Positions 24,637 to 32,699 of a DNA stretch of 64,000 bases are shown piece after piece. A program made the position numbers and the translations under genes. Under the pieces are notes generated by a model. The model saw only the letters and a program-made list of their open reading frames with translations. It was not told where the DNA came from and searched no databases. Source of the stretch: Microtetraspora niveoalba (GTDB lineage: Bacteria > Actinomycetota > Actinomycetes > Streptosporangiales > Streptosporangiaceae); contig NZ_BBYM01000029.1 of assembly GCF_001570405.1 (NCBI RefSeq), positions 60,462 through 124,461 of the forward strand. The letters run 5' to 3'. Each line of letters opens with the position of its first letter. Position 1 is the stretch's first letter.

Positions 24637-25470
24637 TTACTGGCGCAGGGCGTGGTAGGGGTTCCACAGGCTGGTGTGGCCGTCGACCTGGGTGAGGGCG
24701 GCGAGCTGGAACATCTGCATCAGCCCGCCCCGGTAGGCGAACGCGTCCGTTACTGTCCGGCCGAACAGATCCCGTCCGCCTGACTCCGCGTAAAAATCTG
24801 CGAATCTGGCGTCTACGTCGGGCTGGCCGGGCGCGGTGGGGATGTGCGCGGGAAGGAGTGCGCCGGCGGCGCGGAGCTCGCCGGCGACGACCGACAGGAC
24901 CGCCGCCGGGTCGAGCGGGTCGGTGTCGATCACCAGAGGCGGGTTGGGGCAGAGAGCCCGGCTGTGTTCGGTGTAGAACTCGGCCATCCGCCCCAACAGG
25001 CCGGGGTCGTACCACTGGCGCAGCCATCGGTGGGCGGGGCGGCCTCCGCGGCGTTCCAGGCTGGCGTCCACGCTCACCAGCAGGATCACCGTCCGCAGCT
25101 TGCTGCCGTCGTACAGCGGGGCGATGTGCCGCCGGAAGTAGGCCAGCGCTTTCTTGTAGGGGAAGGCGTCGCGCTGGCGGGCGGCCCAGGTGTAGGCGAG
25201 CACGCCGAGATGGTTACGGTCGCACACCACCACGTTGGTGTCGGCGAGGGCGGCGTCCCGTAATGCTTGGGCGCGGGCCTTCTCCTGCCGCAGGTACCAC
25301 AACGTCTCCTGGGCTGTGCTGGCGTGGACGGGAGTGGTTTCCCCGCCCAGCGTGATGTTCGGTTCGGAGAAGAAAAGGGCGGTATCGCCGAGGGCGGGGA
25401 CGAGCGCGCCGAGCAGTGTCGTCTTTCCGGCGCCGGGTGGGCCTTCCAACGCGAGCATCACCTCCTTCAT
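24637..25470 (-). CDS. P-loop nucleoside/thymidylate-kinase-like protein
   Basis: A 277-aa protein starting MKEVMLALEGPPGAGKTTLL, whose Walker A (GPPGAGKTT, about 10-18) is followed by CDRNHLGVLAYTWA (the DR(N/Y/S) motif of dNK/thymidylate-kinase-like proteins) and RRGGRPAHRWLRQWYD (LID-like Arg region). The ATG at 25470 overlaps the preceding stop as ATGA and fixes the start. The family phosphorylates nucleosides, nucleotides or sugars. The 60-residue C-terminal extension (from about DVDARFADFYAESGG) is not part of the kinase core. It probably phosphorylates a pathway intermediate, but the substrate is unknown. Confidence 0.75.
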   Translation of the reverse strand: MKEVMLALEGPPGAGKTTLLGALVPALGDTALFFSEPNITLGGETTPVHASTAQETLWYLRQEKARAQALRDAALADTNVVVCDRNHLGVLAYTWAARQRDAFPYKKALAYFRRHIAPLYDGSKLRTVILLVSVDASLERRGGRPAHRWLRQWYDPGLLGRMAEFYTEHSRALCPNPPLVIDTDPLDPAAVLSVVAGELRAAGALLPAHIPTAPGQPDVDARFADFYAESGGRDLFGRTVTDAFAYRGGLMQMFQLAALTQVDGHTSLWNPYHALRQ

Positions 25471-26357
25471 CGCAGGGCGCCTTCCGATGCTGGCACGTTG
25501 GTCCACGCGCCGTTCTCGGCCGCCGACGTCGCCGCGGCGACGGCCAGGGCGAGGCTGCGCAGATGGTCGGTGACGTCGTGCTCGGGCACCGTGTCGCTGT
25601 CCAGGGCCTGGGCGAATGCCCTGTAGGCGCCGAGAATCCCGTCGGGCACCCATTCGCCGGACGGGCTGAATGTCTCGGATGTGGTGGCGGTATGGAGGGT
25701 GGCGGTGATCGTGTAGGTGAGAGGGCTGAGAGCTGTCTGACCGGGCAGGATGCGCGCGCGTGCGGACACGGCCACCGGTTCGCCGGCGAGCTGACGGGCC
25801 AGGTCCAGATAGTGCAGCCCGTGATCGAGGAACAGATAGTCGGGGTGGTCGATGTACCAGGCGCGGATGTCCTCGCTGAAGTGGTGGACGTGCGCGAGGT
25901 GGGCAATGTCGCCGAGCCTGCCGGAGCGCGCCCAGTCCAGGAGCAGCCGCTGGGGCGGAGCCCACCGCAGGTTGTGGTTCACGGCGAGAGGAACACCGGC
26001 CTCGGCGGCCTCGCGGGCGATCGCGAGGGCCTCCTCCAGGGTGTAGGCGAGCGGCTTCTGCACCAGCAGCGGCTTCCCGAACGGCAGCAACTCGCGGATG
26101 ACCTGCAGCCGGTCGTCTGGCCGGGTCGCCACGTCGATCACGTCGACGTCAGGGTCCGCGGCCACCTCGGCGGCAGTGTCGTGGATCCTCACCTTCAGGC
26201 CGGGGAACGCGTCGGCGAGGGCGGCGGCGGTGGCGCGGCTGCTGCTGCACATCGCCGTGACTGGCACGCCACCTGCTGCGTAGGCGGGCAGGTGCCCGGT
26301 GCGGACGATCCTGCCCGCGCCTACCACGCCGACTCGGCGTGGTGCCTCGTTCTTCAT
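25467..26357 (-). CDS. Gfo/Idh/MocA oxidoreductase (1)
   Basis: A 296-aa protein with an N-terminal Rossmann fold (RVGVVGAGRIVRTGHLPAYA, GxGxxxxxxH) and VDVIDVATRPDDR. The usual EKP active-site motif reads VQKPLAYTLEEALAIA, so Glu is replaced by Gln while the catalytic Lys is kept. HHFSEDIRAWYIDHPDYLFLD, LDHGLHYLDLAR and the C-terminal beta-sheet domain follow. Family members oxidise or reduce sugar or inositol hydroxyls with NAD(P). The 4-bp overlaps on both sides put it in the same transcript as the second oxidoreductase; the two may form a redox pair acting on one sugar. Confidence 0.88.
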   Translation of the reverse strand: MKNEAPRRVGVVGAGRIVRTGHLPAYAAGGVPVTAMCSSSRATAAALADAFPGLKVRIHDTAAEVAADPDVDVIDVATRPDDRLQVIRELLPFGKPLLVQKPLAYTLEEALAIAREAAEAGVPLAVNHNLRWAPPQRLLLDWARSGRLGDIAHLAHVHHFSEDIRAWYIDHPDYLFLDHGLHYLDLARQLAGEPVAVSARARILPGQTALSPLTYTITATLHTATTSETFSPSGEWVPDGILGAYRAFAQALDSDTVPEHDVTDHLRSLALAVAAATSAAENGAWTNVPASEGALR

Positions 26358-27409
26358 GAAGCCTCCTGGAGCTGTGACTGCATCCGGCTGATGCCGTTGG
26401 CGAGGCAGGCCAATCTGTAGGCGAGCCGTTCGATGACTTCAGCGAGATCCCCAGTCCCGCCGCCCACTTGCTGGCGGAAGGTGATGAGTCGTCGTGCGAT
26501 GGCCGACCACATCCGATCGGCCGGTGCCATGGGCGGGATCGGGACCGGGCTGGGCTGGGGATCGTAGGCGATGACCTGGCCGGGGCCAGCAGGCCCGTAC
26601 GGCGGGCCGAACGTCGCCGTGGTGGTGCCGGTAGGGCCGGTGAAAAGCGCCTGGTCGATGTGGGTTCCGGGAGGGGCCGCGCCGACTGTGAGCGCGATGA
26701 GGGCGCCGTTGGGGGCACGGACACATGCGTGGACACTGGTGCCGGTCACCGTGCAGGCGACTGGCTGAGCCCGCGGAGATACCAGTGCCAGCACCGTCAG
26801 CAGGTGGTAGCCCTGCCACAGAAGGATCTTCAGTGCCTGCTGTCCCGCGGTGCTGAGCCCCGCCGGGCACGGCTGGGGCGGGTCGGCAGAGAACGTGTAG
26901 GCGTCCGCGGCTGGGGGCAGGAACTGGCGGCGTTCCCGCTCGTCTGTGCCGTCGGCCTTGACCAGCCAGCCTCCCCGCAGGTCCCCGCTGGAAAGGTGCT
27001 GGAGGAGCACGTCGACGGCGCCGTCGTGGGCGCGTACCGCCCCGACTTCCAGCAGAAGGCCAGAGCGTGCGGCCTGCTGCCGAAACCGCCGGGTCTTGGC
27101 GATGTCCAGGCTCACGGGCTTTTCCGTGAAGACGTGAACGCCGGCCGACAACGCCCGCTCGATCCACGGCTCGTGGACGCCGGTGAGCACGGCAAGCATG
27201 TCGGCTCCGTCGATCAGGTCGTCATCGTCCCGGGCCACCTTGGCGATGCCGAACTGGGCGGCGGCGTGCTCGGCGCGGCCTGGTTCCCGGTCTGCGACGG
27301 CGATGACCTCGAAGGCGGGGTGAGCGGACAGGACAGGCAGATGGATGCCGTACGCGGCTCCCCCGCACCCGGCCACCGCGATCCGCCACGGCTTCCGCAC
27401 CTCGCTCAC
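26354..27409 (-). CDS. Gfo/Idh/MocA oxidoreductase (2)
   Basis: A 351-aa protein with a Rossmann motif RIAVAGCGGAAYGIHLPVL, then FEVIAVADREPGRAEHAA. The canonical active-site motif is present: VFTEKPVSLDIAKTRRFRQ. The C-terminal domain contains GGWLVKADGTDERERRQFLP and a helical tail with Arg/Gln residues. NAD(P)-dependent redox of a sugar-like substrate is predicted. It is separate in sequence from the first oxidoreductase (which has QKP), so the two are not a recent duplication. It overlaps the TIM-barrel gene by 4 bp. Confidence 0.88.
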   Translation of the reverse strand: MSEVRKPWRIAVAGCGGAAYGIHLPVLSAHPAFEVIAVADREPGRAEHAAAQFGIAKVARDDDDLIDGADMLAVLTGVHEPWIERALSAGVHVFTEKPVSLDIAKTRRFRQQAARSGLLLEVGAVRAHDGAVDVLLQHLSSGDLRGGWLVKADGTDERERRQFLPPAADAYTFSADPPQPCPAGLSTAGQQALKILLWQGYHLLTVLALVSPRAQPVACTVTGTSVHACVRAPNGALIALTVGAAPPGTHIDQALFTGPTGTTTATFGPPYGPAGPGQVIAYDPQPSPVPIPPMAPADRMWSAIARRLITFRQQVGGGTGDLAEVIERLAYRLACLANGISRMQSQLQEAS

Positions 27410-28302
27410 CTGCTATCTCCCAACAGCAGCGCGCCGGACAGAGCGTGACAGGCGATCTCGTCCTCGGGCAGGCGGCGCAGGTCCGGATTGAACAGCTCCA
27501 CCGACACCGGCCCGCCGTACCCGGCCGTCTCCAGACCGCGAACGAACCTCTGCCATGGGAGAGCCCCGTCGCCGGGGAACAGCCGCATCGCGTCTGTCCA
27601 TTCCCCGGCTGGGATCTTGTGTGGGATGTCGGCGATCTGAACGTGCCCGATCCGCCACGGGTCGAGCCCCGCCAGGTGTGCCGGGTTGGCTCCGGTCACG
27701 GCCCAGTGGAAGGAGTCGACGCACACGCTCACCGCACCGAGCAGTGTCTCCCCGCCGGCGTCGTCGAGCAGACGTTGAAGCTGTGGCAGGTCCGTGACGA
27801 ACTCGTTGCGCCCATCCAAGGACGGCGGTAGCCCGCTGCGGACGCCGACCGGTTCGACAGCGAGTGTCACGCCGTGCAGCGCGCAGTCGGCCGCGAACCG
27901 GCGCAACCGGCTGATGGCCAGCTCGCGGGCGGCGGCCAGGGGGAGATCCGTTCGCGGGTTGACGACGAGCGTCGCGACCGGACACCGGATGGTTTGGAAG
28001 GCGTGGAGCCGTCCGGCCAGCCCGTCCAGGGCGAGCTGGTACGTCGTCTCGTCGACCAGCAGCGGGTGCGGCAGGACAGGGCCGTCCGGGAGCAGCCCGC
28101 ACGCGGCGGCGACCTGGATCCCGAGCCGGTCCAGCAGGTCGACGGCTTTGTCCGGCCCGAACGCGACAACCTGCTGGATCGATACCTCGATGTGGCCGAT
28201 GTTGTTGGCGGCGGCCAGCGCAGCGACTTCGGCGAAGCCTAGGCCGCTCACGGTAGCGGGGTTCAGACAAGGCGCGAACATCTTGTCGCACATCGTGACC
28301 AT
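27406..28302 (-). CDS. Sugar phosphate isomerase/epimerase-like TIM-barrel protein
   Basis: A 298-aa AP-endonuclease-2-like TIM barrel. Readable strands and ligands: NNIGHIEVS, ATLVVNPRTDLP, HGVTLAVEPVG (Glu metal ligand), SVCVDSFHWAVTG (Asp and His ligands), IGHVQIADIPH (His) and VSVELFNP (Glu). This is the metal-binding order of xylose-isomerase-like epimerases and IolE/IolI proteins. Gfo/Idh/MocA enzymes and such barrels act together in inositol and keto-sugar pathways, so conversion of an inositol- or keto-sugar intermediate is plausible. It starts 7 nt after the methionine adenosyltransferase stop. Confidence 0.88.
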   Translation of the reverse strand: MVTMCDKMFAPCLNPATVSGLGFAEVAALAAANNIGHIEVSIQQVVAFGPDKAVDLLDRLGIQVAAACGLLPDGPVLPHPLLVDETTYQLALDGLAGRLHAFQTIRCPVATLVVNPRTDLPLAAARELAISRLRRFAADCALHGVTLAVEPVGVRSGLPPSLDGRNEFVTDLPQLQRLLDDAGGETLLGAVSVCVDSFHWAVTGANPAHLAGLDPWRIGHVQIADIPHKIPAGEWTDAMRLFPGDGALPWQRFVRGLETAGYGGPVSVELFNPDLRRLPEDEIACHALSGALLLGDSR

Positions 28303-28309
28303 GCCTCTC

Positions 28310-29545
28310 TCAGGCGGTGGTGAGGGTGCCGGACAGCAGCCCGTCCCGCACCTTGTCCAGGTCGCCCATCACTTCCGCGATGACCCGGCGGGCCAGGCCG
28401 TCGTCGATCCGGCTTTCGCCGGACGTCTGCACCACGACCTGCCACGGGTCGCTCAGGTCACGCCCAGACTGGGACACCAGCGCGACCGCGACGGTCTGGC
28501 CCGTCTCAGCGTGCAGCCGCTCGGCGGCCTGCTGGGCGGCCAAGTTGTAGAGCTTCCCGACGTGGTAGACCGGGTTCTTCCCCGATACGCCTTCGGCGCT
28601 CCAGGGACGCCACATCGAGATCACCCCGTTGGCCCGGTTCCCTCTCCCGACCACTCCCTCGTCACCGGATTCGAGAGAGGAGCCGGTCGCCGTGAGATAC
28701 AGCTCCCGCCGCTCGTCGTTGTCGCGGGTGTTGACCGCGACGTCGATCAGGCACTGCGGGGCGATGTTGTGCGCCACCTCCCGGATGAGGGCGCGGGCCT
28801 CGGCACGCCGCGTCGAGTAGGTGGCCAGGTCCGGGGTGTGGACGGCGATCTGCGGGACGCACGCGGTGATGTGTACCTCGCTGCCGTGCCGAACCACCAT
28901 GATCTTGACGTCGGTTCCGTACCAGGGACACGCGGCGGCCATCTCCGGAGACGTCAGGTACTGCTCGATTCCAGCGACGACCTTCTCGGCCAGCCCGGCC
29001 GGGGCGTAGCCGACGCCGGCGGAGGTGTCGTTGCTGAACATGCGGGCCCGCTCGGCCAGGTCGTCGAGGCTGCGGGGGGCGAACCAGAACCGGCGCCCGG
29101 CCTGCTGCTCGTCGACCTCGCCGAGCACCGCGCCGGGGCTGGACGCCTGCGTCACCCGCGGCCGCACCACCAGATCGCGGGAGATGTCCAGCAGCGGCAG
29201 CGCGGCCCCGAGATAGTCCCGCACCGCCTTATCGATGATCTCCTGAACGGGGATGCCCGTGTCTCCGAGAGCGGCGGTAAACCGGCCGTTGATCAGCGCC
29301 GTGATCGGCTTGGTCAGCTCCCCGTGTCCGAAGGTGACGTCGGCGGCTCCGCCGAGGAGCGCGGTCTTGTCGCTGTTGTGGTGCAGGATCGCGCCGAACT
29401 CCTTCAGGCAGAAGTTGCTGTAGGCACGGGAGACGGCTTCGGCAACGCCGTCTGCCAGGGTGTCGGGATGCCCGGCGCCTTTGCGTTCGACGACCTCGAT
29501 GACGTGGTCGGCCGCCGGTAGACCCTTCTCTACGGTGATGTTCAT
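28310..29545 (-). CDS. Methionine adenosyltransferase, archaeal type
   Basis: A 411-aa protein starting MNITVEKGLPAADHVIEVVE. Signatures of the archaeal-type family rather than bacterial MetK: ERKGAGHPDTLADGVAEAVS, NFCLKEFGAILHHNSDKTAL, GGAADVTFGHGELTKPI and GDEGVVGRGNRANGVISM. The enzyme makes S-adenosylmethionine from ATP and methionine. A housekeeping metK should exist elsewhere in the genome, so this copy probably supplies or modifies the pathway. It may act on methionine or ATP analogues, since no obvious methyltransferase lies in the operon. The start at 29545 overlaps the glycosyltransferase stop. Confidence 0.92.
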   Translation of the reverse strand: MNITVEKGLPAADHVIEVVERKGAGHPDTLADGVAEAVSRAYSNFCLKEFGAILHHNSDKTALLGGAADVTFGHGELTKPITALINGRFTAALGDTGIPVQEIIDKAVRDYLGAALPLLDISRDLVVRPRVTQASSPGAVLGEVDEQQAGRRFWFAPRSLDDLAERARMFSNDTSAGVGYAPAGLAEKVVAGIEQYLTSPEMAAACPWYGTDVKIMVVRHGSEVHITACVPQIAVHTPDLATYSTRRAEARALIREVAHNIAPQCLIDVAVNTRDNDERRELYLTATGSSLESGDEGVVGRGNRANGVISMWRPWSAEGVSGKNPVYHVGKLYNLAAQQAAERLHAETGQTVAVALVSQSGRDLSDPWQVVVQTSGESRIDDGLARRVIAEVMGDLDKVRDGLLSGTLTTA

Positions 29546-30534
29546 GCGGTGTCCCTTTCGTGGGTGCGGCTGGGCGCGGCCGGTAGAAGCGTTCGGCCGG
29601 TAAGCAAGAGCCGAGTACGTTCGGCGTGGTAGGCGGCGATGCGTGCGATGTCGCGCAGCGAGGCGGTCGCCTGCGCGCTGTCGAGGAATCCCCATGCGCG
29701 GATCAGTCCGTCGGCGGCTTCGCACAGGTCGGCGGCTCTCGCGCGTAGTGCGGCGGCCGGCACGGCGACGCTGGTGCGCATCCGGGCGACGCAGATGCCG
29801 TGGCCGATGCCTTGGGTGAGGAACCAGGCGAACCGGGTCTGGGGGAAGCCGACGGGGTGGTCCACCACGGCCTCGGGTTCGATCACCACGCGTAGCCCGG
29901 CCTGGAGGGCGCGGTCGGCGTATTCGAGGTCTTCGCAGTCCAGAGGGAGCTTGCCTCGGCGGCCCAGGTCGGTGCGCAGGAGCCCCAGCGTCGGCAGCGC
30001 CAAGCGGTCTATGAGCATGTTCGCAGTGACGATCCAGTACGGCCACCCGTATGAGGTCCGCGCGCTGGGCCAGTCGAGCGGACCGTGGCATTCGGCGAGC
30101 GGCCGGGTGATCGGCCACTCCAGCGGAATCGCTGTACCTTCCGGGTAGTAGGTGAGGACCTTGCCGCCTACCACGGCAGCGCCCTCGTCGATGGCGGCGG
30201 CCATCAGCGCTTCCAGCCATCCCTCGCGGGGGCGAATGTCAGGGTCGGTAAGCACGATGTACCTGCCACGTGCCGCACGAATGCCGTGGTTACGTCCTCG
30301 GCTTGCCCCCGGGCGCGCCTCACGGAGCACCCGAACAGGGAACGGCCACGCTCCACCCACGGCCGCCGCCTGAACCGCGCCGCGGCGGCCGGGTGGATCG
30401 TTGTCGACGAGTACCACTTCAAGGTCGCCGCCGGCGAGCGTCTGCTCAGCAAGGGCAGACAGCAGCGTAGGAAGCGCGTCCCCGTTGCCGCGCGTGGAGA
30501 CCACGATCGAGATCAACAGATCCTGGCAGGTCAC
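29542..30534 (-). CDS. Family 2 glycosyltransferase
   Basis: A 330-aa protein; the GTG at 30534 overlaps the DUF397 stop as GTGA, which decides the start. The GT-A fold is clear: LISIVVSTRGNGDALPTLLS, LEVVLVDNDPP, GASRGRNHGIRAARGRYIVL followed by the metal-binding TDPD (DxD), then LDCEDLEYADRALQAG holding the acceptor-side ED motif. No membrane helix is visible. It transfers a sugar from a nucleotide sugar to an unknown acceptor and is the second gene of the biosynthetic operon. Confidence 0.9.
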   Translation of the reverse strand: MTCQDLLISIVVSTRGNGDALPTLLSALAEQTLAGGDLEVVLVDNDPPGRRGAVQAAAVGGAWPFPVRVLREARPGASRGRNHGIRAARGRYIVLTDPDIRPREGWLEALMAAAIDEGAAVVGGKVLTYYPEGTAIPLEWPITRPLAECHGPLDWPSARTSYGWPYWIVTANMLIDRLALPTLGLLRTDLGRRGKLPLDCEDLEYADRALQAGLRVVIEPEAVVDHPVGFPQTRFAWFLTQGIGHGICVARMRTSVAVPAAALRARAADLCEAADGLIRAWGFLDSAQATASLRDIARIAAYHAERTRLLLTGRTLLPAAPSRTHERDTA

Positions 30535-30746
30535 AGGTCGAACTCGCCGTTCTTGACGCCCCCGATGAAGGCGTCCCACTCGCCTGGCGTGAAGACGAGG
30601 ACGGGGCCGTCCTGGTCCTTGCTGTCACGGACCCCGACGTGTCCCTCGGGGAGCTCCGCCACCTCGACGCAGTTGCCGTTCCCGGCGCTTCGGCGGCTTT
30701 TACGCCAGACGGCGCCAGAAAGATCGATATCGGTGATGGGCAGCAT
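30531..30746 (-). CDS. DUF397 protein heading the biosynthetic operon
   Basis: A 71-aa protein from the ATG at 30746 (gaggagaaag upstream). It has SGAVWRKSRRSAGNGNCVEV, VRDSKDQDGPVLVFTPGEW and the end AFIGGVKNGEFDL. It closely resembles the DUF397 protein at 14684-14908. No XRE-DUF5753 gene lies directly beside it; the nearest helix-turn-helix gene (32700) is of a different type. As first gene of the operon it may link the pathway to WhiJ-type regulation. Confidence 0.92.
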   Translation of the reverse strand: MLPITDIDLSGAVWRKSRRSAGNGNCVEVAELPEGHVGVRDSKDQDGPVLVFTPGEWDAFIGGVKNGEFDL

Positions 30747-30836
30747 CTTTCTCCTCACGTGTGGCTGGAGTCGCCCTCTCGATGAGGGCCCCCGCCCGGG
30801 CGATCCGCACCCGAAGGCCCGGCCGGGAGTTGGGAT

Positions 30837-30860
30837 GGGCGGCCCCCGAGTGGGCCGCCC
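30837..30860. terminator. 9-bp perfect hairpin in the operon leader
   Basis: gggcggccc at 30837-30845 pairs with gggccgccc at 30852-30860 around ccgagt. It lies about 90 nt upstream of the DUF397 start, so it may end readthrough from the genes at 31-32.5 kb or act as an attenuator. The 382-nt gap 30747-31128 has no supported gene. Confidence 0.55.
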
Positions 30861-30933
30861 GCCCTGTCGGCCCCGCGACGGAAGGAGGAGTCGTGATCCG
30901 TGTCGCGGGGCCGGCAGGGCAGCTCATGGTGTG

Positions 30934-30971
30934 GGTGGCCCCTCCCTCACAGGGGAGAGGGAGAGGCCACC
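30934..30971 (-). terminator. Hairpin downstream of the 31.1-32.5 kb genes
   Basis: ggtggcccctccct at 30934-30947 pairs with agggagaggccacc at 30958-30971, a 14-bp stem with one C-A mismatch. It lies about 160 nt beyond the stop at 31129. Confidence 0.6.
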
Positions 30972-31128
30972 CCTGACGCGTCCGCCAGGGTTGCGGCGCA
31001 CGGCTGGCATCGGGTTCCCGGCATCGCACCTGCCGGGCTGGTGGGGCGGCCGCTTCCCCTCGCATGGCCGCCCAGCCCCCTGCCACGCCGGCCCAATCCC
31101 GAGATGGCCGGCGGCGTGGTGGGGGCAG

Positions 31129-31386
31129 TCAGTGGACGTAGTGCGCGATCTCGACCATCCCGGCCACCGCGGAGCCCAGCGCCTCGCCCGTGGTGCGGTA
31201 GACGAGCTCCCGGATGCCGGCCCTGCGCTGCGCTTCCGAGGGAGGAGTACGGCGCCGCGCCAGCCAGGGCAACTCCCCGTCCTTCCCCGGCTGGTAGATG
31301 ATCTCCCAGCCGGGATAGGTGGCCTGCAGTACGGCGAGCAGCCGTTCCTCCCGGGTGAGGGTGACGCCGGTCAACGGCTCGTCCAT
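31129..31386 (-). CDS. Hypothetical 85-aa protein
   Basis: Starts MDEPLTGVTLTREERLLAVL, with ggaaggaggagc directly before the ATG. It continues TYPGWEIIYQPGKDGELPWL and RRTPPSEAQRRAGIRELVYR and ends VEIAHYVH. GWEI-Y--G---WLA is reminiscent of small actinomycete proteins predicted to bind ligands, but I cannot place the family. It is 210 nt downstream of the next gene on the same strand, with no gene in that gap. Confidence 0.65.
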   Translation of the reverse strand: MDEPLTGVTLTREERLLAVLQATYPGWEIIYQPGKDGELPWLARRRTPPSEAQRRAGIRELVYRTTGEALGSAVAGMVEIAHYVH

Positions 31387-31596
31387 GCTCCTCCTTCCGG
31401 GGCGGTCGACTCCGGCCGGGCCGGGACGGGCGGAGGTGAGTTCCCGTGGCGGCCCGGCCGGAGGGTGATAGCAAGACGCGCAGGGTGGGGCGGTGCGCGC
31501 CGTGCTTGACCGTCGCGGGCTGCAGGTCGCGACGGCGGGGAGGCCCGGTCCACGCCCAAGACGGAGGAGGCGCGGACCGCGCGACGTCAAGAGGGC

Positions 31597-32214
31597 TCAA
31601 CTCGGCCACCTCTCGGCACGCAGGTCGGTGAAGGAGACGATGAGCCGGTGGGCAAGCGCCTGCTCCAGGCGGCGGAACTCGTCCAGCGGGATCGTCACGC
31701 CCTGCTTGTCGAGGAGGGCGCCCCCGACGCCCTGCCGGTAGATGTCGGCCAGCACCGCGTACGGCTTGGCGAGGACGGCCGTTCCGATCCACGGCCGCGA
31801 GCTGCCGATGCAGGGTCGGCGGACCAGCTGGGCGGGGATGCAGGCGCGGCAGGTCGGCGGCGTGCTGGTGTAACCGCGGTCGAGGTCGGTGCCGGGTCCG
31901 TCGTAGATCACCCACCAGAACCGCCCGCTGCTGGCGTCGACCGCAGGTTCACCGCAGTGCAGGCACAGGCCGTGCTCCATGCAACGCCACTGCCGCCGGG
32001 TGTGAACCCGGCCCCGGCACGGGAGCCCGGTCTGGATCCGACCGTGGCGGGCCAGCAGCACCCCGCACTGCCAATCACTGTCATCAGGGACGACGTAGGA
32101 GAGGCGGATCGCGCGGGCCTCGCTCCCGTATCGGAAGACGAGCGGGTGGTTGACCAGCTCGCCGGCGAAGGCGGTGATGTACGGCGCCTCCGCCGTAGCA
32201 GCCGCGCCGGTCAC
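31597..32214 (-). CDS. Unknown protein with two CxxC pairs
   Basis: A 205-aa protein; the GTG at 32214 overlaps the previous stop (GTGA). The centre has MEHGLCLHCGEPAVDASSGR, WWVIYDGP and PTCRACIP. CLHC and CRAC together could form a zinc ribbon. Flanking regions (AIRLSYVVPDDSDWQCGVLL before, QGVTIPLDEFRRLEQALAHR after) are not recognisable. It is coupled to the 104-aa gene upstream. Similar CxxC-bearing orphans occur in actinomycete accessory DNA, but no role can be given. Confidence 0.6.
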   Translation of the reverse strand: MTGAAATAEAPYITAFAGELVNHPLVFRYGSEARAIRLSYVVPDDSDWQCGVLLARHGRIQTGLPCRGRVHTRRQWRCMEHGLCLHCGEPAVDASSGRFWWVIYDGPGTDLDRGYTSTPPTCRACIPAQLVRRPCIGSSRPWIGTAVLAKPYAVLADIYRQGVGGALLDKQGVTIPLDEFRRLEQALAHRLIVSFTDLRAERWPS

Positions 32215-32525
32215 ATCGCCTCCCAGCAGGATGAATCCGGGGCAGCCTGCTCGGCGTCGAAGCCAGGCAGTGGCGGGATGAGCTGCTCCAGGGGGACGAA
32301 CTGCGGTGTCGGCGGGGCCTGCTCGGCGCGAGCCTCCATCAGCTCGGCCGCACGCACGAGCTCGAAAGCGTTCGGGGCGAAGACCGTACGGAACGCGCCG
32401 GCGAACTCGGCACCCTCGCTGAACCGCTGGTCCCGGGTCGCGCACAGCTCGCCCCGGCAGCACTCCACCTTCCGCCAGCCGCGAGGGAGCGTCGCCCCGG
32501 AGGGTAGGGCTCTATTGTGTTGCAC
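32211..32525 (-). CDS. Hypothetical 104-aa protein
   Basis: GTG start (MQHNRALPSGATLPRGWRKV) with a weak upstream ribosome-binding site. It contains CCRGELCATRDQRFSEGAEF, TVFAPNAFELVRAAELMEAR and ends PDSSCWEAM. The stop overlaps the start of the CxxC protein, implying joint function. The family is unrecognised. Its promoter would share the 174-nt region with the divergent HTH-TPR gene at 32700. Confidence 0.55.
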   Translation of the reverse strand: MQHNRALPSGATLPRGWRKVECCRGELCATRDQRFSEGAEFAGAFRTVFAPNAFELVRAAELMEARAEQAPPTPQFVPLEQLIPPLPGFDAEQAAPDSSCWEAM

Positions 32526-32699
32526 GGGTCAGGACTCACTTCCTGATCAAGGGGCCCGCCCGGTGCGCTAACACTGTGGCGGGTCCCGCTTTTCACGTGG
32601 CGGATCCATCACAACGCTGTGCGTCGCCGTCGCGACAGAGGACGATAGAGGACGGAAGCGGACTCCCCCAGCGTCCGCTTTGTGTCCGCGAGGAGTCTC

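Noticed and set aside
27794..29521. 575-codon plus-strand frame opposite the isomerase and SAM synthetase genes
   Set aside because: Mirrors codon bias of two well-supported genes; no recognisable domain.
28310..30220. N-terminal extension of the SAM synthetase frame by about 225 codons
   Set aside because: The added part is antisense-like Arg/Pro-rich sequence covering the glycosyltransferase gene; family similarity begins at MNITVEKG with a start overlapping the glycosyltransferase stop.
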